From: Betaproteobacteria bacterium UBA2293
Lineage (GTDB): Bacteria; Pseudomonadota; Gammaproteobacteria; Burkholderiales; Rhodocyclaceae
Direction: 5' to 3'
Length of the DNA: 9,540 bases
Assembly: GCA_002345845.1 (NCBI GenBank)
Contig: DDWF01000013.1
Coordinates: 1-9,540, forward strand
Shown here: one piece after another, positions 1-7,434 of the stretch
Numbering within the stretch: the first letter of the stretch is position 1
Layout: every line of letters begins with the position of its first letter
Translations under genes and position numbers: made by a program
The notes under the pieces: generated by a model
Database searches by the model: none
Seen by the model: only the letters and a program-made list of their open reading frames with translations
Told to the model about the DNA's origin: nothing

Positions 1-308
1 TGCGTGTCGATTACCACGCGCTGATCGGCGTCGGCGTCCTGACCGCCGGTGCCACCGGCGTCGTCGCCTGGCTCGCCGACCGGCCGTTCCTGACCAGCGC
101 CTTCGGCCATTTCGACCTGCCGTTGATCGGCGAGTTCGAGCTGGCCTCGGCCATGGCTTTCGACATCGGCGTCTTCCTCACCGTCATCGGCGCCACCATG
201 CTGGCCCTCGCCAGCCTGTCGCGCATCGGCCGCTGGGCCGACAACCAGACCGTTCCCGAGCGACCGATGGACCATAACATCAGCCGCCGGCCGGCCAAGG
301 AGCACTGA
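1..308 (+). CDS. mrpA: Mrp cation/proton antiporter subunit A (fused A/B), C-terminal MnhB-like end, partial
   Basis: The 5' end lies outside the window; about 101 residues are readable in the frame starting at base 3, ending in TGA at 306-308. The visible part has two hydrophobic segments, one around ALIGVGVLTAGATGVVAWLA and one around FDIGVFLTVIGATMLALASL, joined by a short polar loop. This is the typical C-terminal half of the MnhB/MrpB domain. In proteobacterial Mrp/Pha/Sha operons the B domain is usually fused to the C-terminus of the large NuoL-like subunit A, and no separate mrpB precedes mrpC here, so a fused A/B gene is the likeliest reading. A free-standing mrpB cannot be excluded without upstream sequence. 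The stop is one base from the mrpC start, which indicates one transcript. It acts in the inner membrane as part of the Na+(K+)/H+ antiporter complex. Confidence 0.85.
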   Translation, partial: RVDYHALIGVGVLTAGATGVVAWLADRPFLTSAFGHFDLPLIGEFELASAMAFDIGVFLTVIGATMLALASLSRIGRWADNQTVPERPMDHNISRRPAKEH

Positions 309-309
309 G

Positions 310-696
310 ATGGAATTCCTCGTCGCCAGCGCCATCGGCGTCATGGCCGCCGCCGGCATCTACCTGATGCTGCGCGCCCGCACCTATCCGGTCGTCCTCG
401 GCCTGGCACTGCTCACCTACGCCACCAACACCTTCCTGTTCGTCTCCGGCCGCTTGACCGTCAATGCGCCGCCGGTCATCCGCGACGGCATCACCACCTA
501 CACCGACCCGCTGCCGCAGGCCCTGGTGCTGACGGCCATCGTCATTTCCTTCGGCATGACGGCAGTGATCGTCGTCCTCGGTTTGCGCAGCTATCTGGAA
601 AGCGACACCGACCAGGTCGATGGCAAGCCGGATGAGATTCACAACGAGAATCTCGAATCGGTACCGACAGCCGCCGAGCGGAAGGCCGATCAATGA
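310..696 (+). CDS. mrpC: Mrp cation/proton antiporter subunit C (NuoK-like)
   Basis: This 128-residue small membrane protein has three hydrophobic helices: residues about 3-20, 27-45 and 68-93. The segment DPLPQALVLTAIVISFG is the family signature of MrpC/MnhC, which is homologous to NuoK of respiratory complex I. A charged, probably cytoplasmic tail of about 30 residues follows the last helix. The length is close to the usual 110-130 residues. In the Mrp complex, C packs between the A and D antiporter-like subunits and is needed for assembly and ion transport. The ATG start lies one base after the upstream TGA, and the gene ends in an ATGA overlap with mrpD (start 693, stop 694-696), so translation is probably coupled. 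Confidence 0.95.
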   Translation: MEFLVASAIGVMAAAGIYLMLRARTYPVVLGLALLTYATNTFLFVSGRLTVNAPPVIRDGITTYTDPLPQALVLTAIVISFGMTAVIVVLGLRSYLESDTDQVDGKPDEIHNENLESVPTAAERKADQ

Positions 697-2231
697 GCCA
701 CTGGATCATCTTCCCCATCCTGCTGCCGGCCCTGATGGCGCCGATCCTGCTGATGGGCGCCCGCTTCGATCTGGTGCTGGCGCGCATCTTCTCGCTCGCC
801 ACCTGCGTCGCCCTGCTCGGCGTCGCCATCCGCCTGTTCCTGGCGGCCAGCGACGGTGCCGTACTGACCTACGATCTGGGCAACTGGCCGGCGCCCTTCG
901 GCATCATCCTCGTCCTCGACCGCCTGTCGGCGCTGATGCTCGTGCTCACCGCGGTCCTGGCGCTGCTCGTCCTGCTCTTCGCCATTGACGGCGACGACAC
1001 CCGCGGCCGCCACTTCCACGCCCTCTACCAATTCCAGCTGATGGGCATCAACGGTGCCTTCCTGACCGGCGACTTCTTCAACCTGTTCGTCTTCTTCGAA
1101 GTGCTGCTGATCGCCTCCTACGGCCTGATGGTGCATGGCGGCGGCCCGGCCCGGCTGAAAGCCGGCGTCCAGTACGTCTTCATCAACCTGGTCGGTTCCT
1201 CGCTGTTCCTGATTGCCGTGGCCATGATCTATTCGGTGACCGGCACGCTGAACATGGCCGATCTGGCCCGCCAGGTGCCGCAGGTCACGGCGGCCGACCA
1301 GGCCCTGCTGCAGGCCGGCAGCCTGCTCCTGCTGCTGGTCTTCTGCATCAAGGCAGCGTTGGTGCCGGTACATTTCTGGCTGCCCGCCACCTATGCCAAG
1401 GCGCCGGCCGCCGTCGCCGCCCTCTTCGCCATCATGACCAAGGTCGGCGCCTACTGCATCATCCGCCTCTACATCCTCGCCTTCGGTGCCGATGCCGGCG
1501 ACGCTGCCTGGCTGGCCGCCCCCTGGCTGCTGCCGGCGGCGCTATTCACCCTGATCCTCGGCGCCATCGGTGTCCTCGCTGCCCGCTACCTCGGCCAGCT
1601 GGCAGCCTTTGCCGTGATCGGCTCAATGGGTGTGCTGCTGTCGACTGTCGCCCTGTTCACCCCGGCCAGCCTGTCGGCGGCGCTCTACTACCTGATCCAC
1701 TCGACCATCGCCGGCGCCACGCTATTCCTCATCGCCGACCTCGTCGCCAACCGCCGCCCCGGCCACGCCGACGCGCTTTCCGTCGCCCCGCGCTTCTCGC
1801 AGCTGGCCCTGCTCGGCGGCCTGTTCTTCTTCGCTGCCATCGCCATGAGCGGCATGCCGCCGCTCTCCGGTTTCATCGGCAAGCTGCTGATCCTCGATGC
1901 GGCACGCAGCCACCCGACCGCCATCGGCTTCTGGGCAATGATCCTCGGCACCTCACTGCTGGTCATCGTTGGCTTCGGCCGCGCCGGCAGCACGCTGTTC
2001 TGGAAGAGCACCGGCGAGGCGGGTGCCTTTCCCGAACAACCGCGCCGCAACACCCTCGGTTACGTCTCGATCGGCGCCCTGCTTACCTGCTTGGTACTGC
2101 TCACCTTTTTCGCCGGGCCGCTGACCCGTTACCTCGACGCCACCGCCCTCCAGGTCTACGACACCAGCCGTTATGCCGACGCCGTGCTGCTGCCGCTGCC
2201 GCAGTTCATCGATGGAGCCGAACCGCCATGA
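693..2231 (+). CDS. mrpD: Mrp cation/proton antiporter subunit D (NuoM/N-like)
   Basis: This 512-residue polytopic membrane protein has about 14 hydrophobic helices and belongs to the proton-conducting membrane transporter family shared with NuoL/M/N of complex I. Two residues known to be essential in MrpD are visible: a glutamate in a transmembrane helix (E136, in FNLFVFFEVLLIASYG) and a lysine (K220, in FCIKAALVPVHFWLP). They match Bacillus E137 and K219. The segment HFWLPATYAKAPAAVAALF is also typical. The length is normal for the family (about 490-560). The start is the ATG of an ATGA overlap with mrpC, with GAAGG seven bases upstream inside mrpC. The end overlaps mrpE in the same way. 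It forms one of the two proton/cation channel modules of the antiporter. Confidence 0.97.
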   Translation: MSHWIIFPILLPALMAPILLMGARFDLVLARIFSLATCVALLGVAIRLFLAASDGAVLTYDLGNWPAPFGIILVLDRLSALMLVLTAVLALLVLLFAIDGDDTRGRHFHALYQFQLMGINGAFLTGDFFNLFVFFEVLLIASYGLMVHGGGPARLKAGVQYVFINLVGSSLFLIAVAMIYSVTGTLNMADLARQVPQVTAADQALLQAGSLLLLLVFCIKAALVPVHFWLPATYAKAPAAVAALFAIMTKVGAYCIIRLYILAFGADAGDAAWLAAPWLLPAALFTLILGAIGVLAARYLGQLAAFAVIGSMGVLLSTVALFTPASLSAALYYLIHSTIAGATLFLIADLVANRRPGHADALSVAPRFSQLALLGGLFFFAAIAMSGMPPLSGFIGKLLILDAARSHPTAIGFWAMILGTSLLVIVGFGRAGSTLFWKSTGEAGAFPEQPRRNTLGYVSIGALLTCLVLLTFFAGPLTRYLDATALQVYDTSRYADAVLLPLPQFIDGAEPP

Positions 2232-2755
2232 CCGCCCACCACCACTCGCCCGAAGAACTGACGCTGTTCCAGCGCTGGGTACCGCATCCGCTGCTGACCG
2301 TCACCCTGACCCTGATCTGGCTGCTGCTGGCCAACGGCTTCAGCATCGGCGGCCTACTCGTCGGACTCGCCCTCGGTCTCAGCATTCCGCGCATCACCGC
2401 CAGCTTCTGGCCCGACCGGCCGCACATCCAGAACTACGGCAAGGCATTCGCCTATGTCCTGCTGGTCCTCTACGACGTCGTCGTCGCCAACGTCCAGGTC
2501 GCCCTGATCATCCTCTTCCGCCCGCTGAAGAGCCTCAACACCTGCTGGGTCTGCGTGCCGCTCGACCTGACCAATCCGGAAGCAATCACCGTCTTCGCCG
2601 GCACCATCACGATGACACCAGGCACGGTCAGCTGCGACCTCTCGGCCGACGGCCGCGCCCTGCTCGTCCATTGCCTCGACGCCGCCGATCCGGAAGCCGC
2701 CGTGCGCGACATGAAAACGCGCTACGAGGCCCGCCTGAAGGAGATTTTCCCGTGA
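2228..2755 (+). CDS. mrpE: Mrp cation/proton antiporter subunit E
   Basis: This 175-residue protein has hydrophobic segments at about residues 20-34, 37-52 and 72-92, followed by a soluble C-terminal domain of about 80 residues. The sequence FRPLKSLNTCWVCVPLDLTN followed by TVFAGTITMTPGTVS is characteristic of MrpE/MnhE/PhaE. The segment TITMTPGT is the most conserved part of the family. MrpE is a small structural subunit needed for full antiport activity of the complex. It begins at an ATGA overlap with mrpD and its TGA stop overlaps the GTG start of mrpF, so it is an internal gene of a tightly coupled operon. Length and composition match the neighbours and no frameshift is seen. Confidence 0.95.
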   Translation: MTAHHHSPEELTLFQRWVPHPLLTVTLTLIWLLLANGFSIGGLLVGLALGLSIPRITASFWPDRPHIQNYGKAFAYVLLVLYDVVVANVQVALIILFRPLKSLNTCWVCVPLDLTNPEAITVFAGTITMTPGTVSCDLSADGRALLVHCLDAADPEAAVRDMKTRYEARLKEIFP

Positions 2756-3021
2756 TCGAAGCCGCCATTTACTATGCCTACGGCGCGCTCTGCCTGGCCC
2801 TGATCTTCAACCTCTGGCGCCTGTTCGCCGGCCCCTCGATCATCGACCGCATCCTTGCTGTCGACACCATGGTCATCAACGTCATCGCCCTGATCATCAT
2901 CTACGGCATCCACCAATCGACCCCGCTGTACTTCGAAGCCGCCCTGCTCTTCGCCATGTTCGGCTTCGTCTCCACCGTCGCCTACTGCAAATTCCTGCGT
3001 CGCGGCGACGTCATCGAATAA
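2752..3021 (+). CDS. mrpF: Mrp cation/proton antiporter subunit F
   Basis: This is an 89-residue protein of three membrane helices. The start is GTG at 2752, overlapping the mrpE stop as GTGA. The first codons read MIEAAIYYAYGAL. Longer readings of the frame into mrpE are not credible because they would overlap most of a conserved gene. The motif FAGPSIIDRILAVDTMVIN is the MrpF/MnhF signature, with an aspartate pair inside or beside the second helix. The length fits the usual 85-95 residues. It is a small subunit of the antiporter complex and is often annotated as a K+/H+ antiporter or bile-salt efflux-related subunit. It ends in TAA at 3019-3021, which overlaps the Shine-Dalgarno sequence AAGGAAAA of mrpG. 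Confidence 0.95.
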   Translation: MIEAAIYYAYGALCLALIFNLWRLFAGPSIIDRILAVDTMVINVIALIIIYGIHQSTPLYFEAALLFAMFGFVSTVAYCKFLRRGDVIE

Positions 3022-3032
3022 GGAAAACCGGC

Positions 3033-3410
3033 ATGGACAATATCGGTGAAATCCTCGTCAGCGCGCTCCTCGTCATCGGCGCCACCTTCGCCCTGGTTGG
3101 CTCCTACGGCCTGGTGCGTCTGCCGGAAATGATGACCCGCCTGCACGCCCCGACCAAGGCCACCACCCTCGGTGTCGGCGGCGCGCTGCTCGCCTCGATG
3201 TGCCATTTCCTGTTTTTTTCAGGCACCCTCTCCATCCACGAGCTGCTGATTTCCTTCTTCCTGTTCCTGACCGCGCCGATCACCGCCCACTTCATGACCA
3301 AGGCCTACCTGCACACCCGGCCGGATATCGGCGAACACCTGCCGAAACCGGAAGGCGGCGACTGGAGCACGTACGAAACGCCAAGCGGCGACGTCCGGCC
3401 GCGCACCTGA
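3033..3410 (+). CDS. mrpG: Mrp cation/proton antiporter subunit G
   Basis: This is a 125-residue protein with three hydrophobic helices (about residues 6-27, 46-63 and 68-90) and a polar C-terminal tail of about 30 residues. The loop GLVRLPEMMTRLHAPTKATT after the first helix is the signature of MrpG/MnhG/PhaG. The start ATG at 3033 is preceded by AAGGAAAA at 3020-3027, five bases upstream. It is the last gene of the C-D-E-F-G series and lies 11 bases after mrpF. No hairpin with a T-run follows it, so where the operon's transcript ends is not evident. It completes the membrane complex that exchanges Na+ or K+ for protons. Confidence 0.95.
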   Translation: MDNIGEILVSALLVIGATFALVGSYGLVRLPEMMTRLHAPTKATTLGVGGALLASMCHFLFFSGTLSIHELLISFFLFLTAPITAHFMTKAYLHTRPDIGEHLPKPEGGDWSTYETPSGDVRPRT

Positions 3411-3877
3411 AAACACACGCGAAGCCGACGCCCTCGCTGTAAGGCAGCATCTCGGGAATTAACCCGCGGCCGCCCGCTACCGTCATTCGCCGTTGCGCTG
3501 ATCCAGCACCAGGTCTGGAAGATGGCAGACACGCAGATAGCTTGGCCACTGGGTACTTCCCGGCTTGAGCGAAAGTACATGCGAAGGATTGAAAGCTTCC
3601 GCTATCAGCCAACTGCGGACGGTAGCCAACCCTCGGGCGCAGTTATCCATACGACCGCTGCACTTCCGAAACTGTCGGAAAATCAATTCCCCCTTATCGA
3701 CAATTGCGGTCGCCGTTCAATTCGCGGCCAACAGAAGTCGGAAAGGGGTCGGATGGTTGCCGCTCAGGTGAATTGGCTTAACTAATCGTCGGCCTACTCA
3801 GGAAACCCCCGTTCGCGCCCTTCTTTATTGGCGGCATAAAGGGCTTATCGCCGGTTCTTGAGGTGCCAAGAAAATTA
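3411..3877. other. non-coding stretch between convergent mrpG and the BLUF/c-di-GMP gene
   Basis: These 467 bases lie between two converging genes. Short open frames exist (for example 3522-3785 on +), but they lack a ribosome binding site and show no recognisable protein motif. The base and codon pattern is also unlike the neighbours, so I do not call a gene. There is an imperfect inverted repeat at about 3817-3844 (GCCCTT..TTAT / ATAAAGGGC) that could act as a weak terminator for the minus-strand gene, but no T-run follows it. Short near-repeats such as CAATTGCGG / CAATTCGCGG and CTGTCGGAAA / AAGTCGGAAA occur between 3670 and 3745. The stretch may be a decayed insertion or a dispersed repeat. 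Confidence 0.5.
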
Positions 3878-6800
3878 TCAATGCCTGTCGCCTGCGTAGG
3901 CCGTAATGTAGGCATAGCAGAGTTGCGGATCATCGGCGAGATCGGCGAAGCGGAATTTGCGCTTTTGCCAGGCGGAGAAGTCGGGGTAGTTACTGTTTTC
4001 GGTATAGCCGGGATTGCCCAGCAGCATGCCCCAGTCGTTGAAAATGCGCTGGAGCAGCGGGCCTTCCGCGACGATGCGAAAGTCCTCGTGCCGGTTGTCG
4101 GCGCGAATGCTGTCGCGCAGAGCATGCAGGACCTGCTGCTTGCCTTCGAGCAACTGCATGAATTCGCCGTCCTGATGGATCAGACAACCAGAGACGCCGT
4201 TCTGCCGGTTGTGGTTCTGGATGGGTTGCAGCATTTCGAGCAGTGCGTCTTGCGTCATCGGCTGTTTACAGCGGCTGACGTAGATCAGGAAGTACAGCGG
4301 TGCGCTGGTTTCACCGGCGAGTTCGCCGCGTTCGCGCTCGAAGGTTTCGCAGAAGACCTCTTTCTCCAGCGGGCGGTGAAAGTAGTAGCCCTGGATCAGG
4401 TCGCAGCCGTAGGTACATAGTTCGCGCTGCTGGAGGCCCGTTTCGACACCCTCGGCGACCAGTTTCAGACCGAGCGAACGGCCGATTCCGATGACTGCAC
4501 GGATGATGGTCCGGCTTTCCTCGCTTTTCTCGATACCGTCGACGAAAGCGCGGTCGATTTTCAAGACATTGACCGGCAGCCGGGTCAGTTGTGCCAGCGA
4601 TGAATAACCGGTGCCAAAGTCGTCGACCGCAACACGCAGGCCCAGGTCGGCCAGTCGGCGCAGGATGCGCAGATTGGTCTCGACATCAGCCATCAGCGAG
4701 GTCTCAGTAATTTCGAGCAGCAACCGGGCCGGATCGGCCCCGGTTTCCTGCAAGATGGTGCTGATTTCCTCGACCAGGCTGGCTTCGTTCAACTGGCGCG
4801 CCGAAACATTGACCGAGACATAAGGTGCTTCCTCGCCCCAGCGCTGCCGCCATTCGGCCTCCGCCCGGCAGGCTTCGCGGAAGACCCACAGGCCGATCGA
4901 TACGATAGCGCCGGTCAGCTCGGCAATCGGTATGAAGACGGCTGGAGAGATGTCACCGCCGACCGGCTTCCAGCGCAGCAGCAGTTCGGCGCCGGTGATA
5001 CGTCCGGTTTCGGCGGTGACGATGGGCTGAAAGCGCGTTGAAAACTCCTGACGCTCGATGGCCAGCCGCAATCCGTTGGTAATCGCCAGGCGCTGCTGCG
5101 CCTGCTCCTGCAGGCTGTCGCTAAAGAACTGCCAGCCATCGCGGCCGCATTCCTTGACGGCATACATCGCGGTATCGGCGTAGCGCAGCAGGTCGTCGGC
5201 CGAATGGGTGCTGCCATTGCCAATGGCGACGCCAATACTGGCGGTGACGAACAGATCGATGCCTTGAAAAACGACGACTTGGCGAAGCACATCGTTGATC
5301 CGTGCGGCCAGCACCGACATACCGATCGGCTGCTCAACCTGTTCGCAAAGGATGACGAATTCGTCTCCGGCCAGGCGGGCCACTGTGTCTCCGGGGCGTA
5401 CCTGTTCGATCAGCCGGCTGGCAACGGCTTTCAGCAATTCATCGCCGGCTTCATGGCCCTGCGTATCGTTGATCAGTTTGAAGCCATCGAGATCGACAAA
5501 GAGCAGCGCCACGTTCATGCCGCTGCGTCGTGAGCGCTGTAGGGCGTGGGTGAGGCGCTCGCGGATCAGGGCACGGTTAGGCAAGCCGGTCAGCGTGTCG
5601 TGCGTGGCACGGCGGGTCAGTTCCTCCTCGGCCCGTTTGCGCTCAGTGATGTCGCGCATGGTGACGACCAGCAACCAGTTGTCACCGTCGCGGAACTTGG
5701 CGATTGAAGCTTCGAGCGGGAAGAAGCTGCCATCCTTGCGGTAGCCCATCACCTCGGTTCGGCCGCTCATCCGCCGTTCGCTCTCTTCGCCATTGACGAA
5801 GGCCTGGAGCATTTCGGCGTGACGCTGGCGGAAATGCGGCGGCAGCAGCAGGTGGATCGACATGCCCAGCAGTTCCTGTTCCCGGTAGCCGAACAGGGCC
5901 TGGGTGCTGCGGTTTGATTCGGTGATGACACCGTGGGCATCGGTGGCGATGATCGCCATGTCGGCAATGGACAGGATGTGCTGTGCGTTGTCGATGCGCA
6001 GGCGGGCGGCGCCTATTTCAGCCGCCAGTCGCGCGGCAACGGCGGGCGAGGCCGGCGATTCGTGGAGGCGGGCAGCCTGCTTCTGCGCCCGGTAGCGTTC
6101 CGGGATTTGCGGCGGAATGCGGCCGAAATCCTGCACGATATCGAAACTGCCATCGGCTTTGCAGCAGGCCAGGTAGCTGTTGACGCTGGCGTGATGCGTT
6201 TCGGCATCCATCTCGACGACGCCCTGCGGGCCGGTGACTCGAACGCGCTCAAGGGCATCGACCAGCGCTTCGCTGGCGACGCTGCCGGCCGCTTCGGCGG
6301 CGCGGGCGAAGGCATGAACACAGAGGTAGGTGCCTTCGCCAAAATTGGTCAGAACACCGTTGCCGCGTGGCCAGATGCCGGTGACACCAGGCTGGCTGGC
6401 GAGTTGTTGCAGGTACTGGCGGTTTGCTGCCGTCTCCAGCGACATGAAATAGGTATTGCTCGAGTACAGGCCTTCGCGCACCGCTGGCGGCAACTGGCTG
6501 GCCAACATTTCATCGTAATGGCCCATGACCACGGCCATCCGTTGCTTCAGGCCCCGTTCGGCAAATTGGGTGAGCAGGGTCAACTGGTCGAGGCCGGCAA
6601 AATACGGCACGAAGACATCGGCACCCGAGCGGGCGACCTGTTCCAGCAACTGATGGATTTCCGCCGCGCTTGCGCCGATGGGCAGGTATTCCTCGCCGGC
6701 TACATGTCCGTCGACACGCTGGAGCGCACGCTTGGCGGCGTCGATGGACCCGCGCGGCCATTCGTAGTTGTTGCCGGCAAAGAACATCTTCAGGCCATAG

Positions 6801-7207
6801 CGGCGGGCCATGAACGGAATCATCTTGTCGATCTGCTGGTTGGGCAAGGCGGCAAAATGGAAAAAATAACGGCTGCTGATGCTGCCTTCGTAAAATGAGA
6901 AATTGAGCAGTGGAACCTGTCGTGGCTCAGCGACTTGAACGGTGACGGCGATACGCGAATTGGACATCAGATTGCCGATGATGGCGACGCAGTGATGTTC
7001 GTCGACCAGCCTTGTGGCGGCCGGGACAGCAGTGTCCGGCAGGCTGCCATCGTCCTCGATGATCAGTTTGATCGGCCGACCAAGGACGCCACCACGTTTA
7101 TTGATTTCGGCACAGGCGATACGAGCGGCGCTAACGATTTCCGGCCCGTAAAGGCCGACCAGCCCGGTCAGTGGAGGCATCAGGCCCAAACGAATCGGTT
7201 CAATCAA
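3878..7207 (-). CDS. AmiC-like sensor–PAS–GGDEF–EAL–BLUF cyclic-di-GMP signalling protein
   Basis: This is a 1109-residue soluble protein. Residues about 1-375 form an amide/urea-type periplasmic-binding fold, with YEG 106-108, PNQ 122-124 and NNYEWPR 146-152 matching AmiC. It begins directly at the first beta strand, so there is no signal peptide and the domain is cytosolic. A PAS domain (410-524) carries H463 and R483 at FixL/DosP haem positions. The GGDEF domain (530-690) has D572, AGDEF 613-617 and the inhibitory site RPGD 604-607. The EAL domain (715-953) has E741 (ELL variant), DD 862-863, K883, E919 and Q939. The BLUF domain (970-1065) has Y976, N1000, Q1018, W1059 and M1061 at AppA spacing, followed by a 44-residue cap. 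It should make and/or degrade c-di-GMP under the control of blue light and a small ligand. The start is TTG with GGGAG six bases upstream; no other in-frame start lies close upstream. It stands alone, convergent with mrp. Confidence 0.93.
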   Translation of the reverse strand: MIEPIRLGLMPPLTGLVGLYGPEIVSAARIACAEINKRGGVLGRPIKLIIEDDGSLPDTAVPAATRLVDEHHCVAIIGNLMSNSRIAVTVQVAEPRQVPLLNFSFYEGSISSRYFFHFAALPNQQIDKMIPFMARRYGLKMFFAGNNYEWPRGSIDAAKRALQRVDGHVAGEEYLPIGASAAEIHQLLEQVARSGADVFVPYFAGLDQLTLLTQFAERGLKQRMAVVMGHYDEMLASQLPPAVREGLYSSNTYFMSLETAANRQYLQQLASQPGVTGIWPRGNGVLTNFGEGTYLCVHAFARAAEAAGSVASEALVDALERVRVTGPQGVVEMDAETHHASVNSYLACCKADGSFDIVQDFGRIPPQIPERYRAQKQAARLHESPASPAVAARLAAEIGAARLRIDNAQHILSIADMAIIATDAHGVITESNRSTQALFGYREQELLGMSIHLLLPPHFRQRHAEMLQAFVNGEESERRMSGRTEVMGYRKDGSFFPLEASIAKFRDGDNWLLVVTMRDITERKRAEEELTRRATHDTLTGLPNRALIRERLTHALQRSRRSGMNVALLFVDLDGFKLINDTQGHEAGDELLKAVASRLIEQVRPGDTVARLAGDEFVILCEQVEQPIGMSVLAARINDVLRQVVVFQGIDLFVTASIGVAIGNGSTHSADDLLRYADTAMYAVKECGRDGWQFFSDSLQEQAQQRLAITNGLRLAIERQEFSTRFQPIVTAETGRITGAELLLRWKPVGGDISPAVFIPIAELTGAIVSIGLWVFREACRAEAEWRQRWGEEAPYVSVNVSARQLNEASLVEEISTILQETGADPARLLLEITETSLMADVETNLRILRRLADLGLRVAVDDFGTGYSSLAQLTRLPVNVLKIDRAFVDGIEKSEESRTIIRAVIGIGRSLGLKLVAEGVETGLQQRELCTYGCDLIQGYYFHRPLEKEVFCETFERERGELAGETSAPLYFLIYVSRCKQPMTQDALLEMLQPIQNHNRQNGVSGCLIHQDGEFMQLLEGKQQVLHALRDSIRADNRHEDFRIVAEGPLLQRIFNDWGMLLGNPGYTENSNYPDFSAWQKRKFRFADLADDPQLCYAYITAYAGDRH

Positions 7208-7434
7208 AAGGGGCTCCCACGGACTGTAAGAATTTACGATTCTACCGGCTACCGCAGATGTCCCGATGAGTTTGTAGTTTGCGTATGTACACGAATTTGT
7301 ATTGTTCGATTGGGTATCTATTCATAAAGCCTGTGCCTCTCCGAGTAAGCAGGAAAGTGAAGGCGCGTCCAGGCGATTACCGCCGTCCCGAAACCAGAAT
7401 GCAGCGACTAGCCAGTTCAATGGCATGAAAATGC
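7208..7434. other. non-coding upstream region of the BLUF/c-di-GMP gene
   Basis: No credible gene is seen on either strand. The part from about 7222 to 7330 is clearly more AT-rich than its surroundings and presumably contains the minus-strand promoter of the signalling gene. I could not find a -35/-10 pair good enough to call. On the plus strand this stretch ends in a strong terminator (7435-7468), so it could also hold the start of a short plus-strand transcript divergent from the signalling gene. Confidence 0.4.
7214..7218 (-). promoter_or_regulatory. ribosome binding site deciding the TTG start of the BLUF/c-di-GMP gene
   Basis: Minus-strand GGGAG lies six bases before the TTG at 7207. 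The in-frame codons immediately upstream contain no ATG, GTG or TTG. The next internal ATG (7183) lacks a comparable site and would remove the first beta strand of the ligand-binding domain. Together these support a TTG start and the absence of a signal peptide. Confidence 0.65.

Noticed and set aside
690..1373. A 227-codon minus-strand open frame inside mrpD
   Set aside because: It is antisense to a conserved membrane protein. The product is rich in Q, H, D and E, the usual complement of hydrophobic GC-rich codons.
2173..3021. A 282-codon plus-strand frame running into mrpF
   Set aside because: The upstream part overlaps mrpD and all of mrpE and reads as arginine/proline-rich noise. Only the last 89 codons from GTG 2752 match MrpF.
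3502..3517. Inverted repeat CCAGCACC / GGTCTGG as terminator of the mrp operon
   Set aside because: Imperfect stem, almost no loop and no following T-run.
3522..3785. Possible 87-residue small protein between mrpG and the photoreceptor gene
   Set aside because: No ribosome binding site, no hydrophobic or domain signature, and two overlapping frames look equally plausible, so it is treated as non-coding.
5933..6898. A 321-codon open frame on the plus strand, opposite the ligand-binding domain
   Set aside because: It lies wholly antisense to a well-supported conserved protein, has no recognisable domain and reflects GC-rich codon bias.
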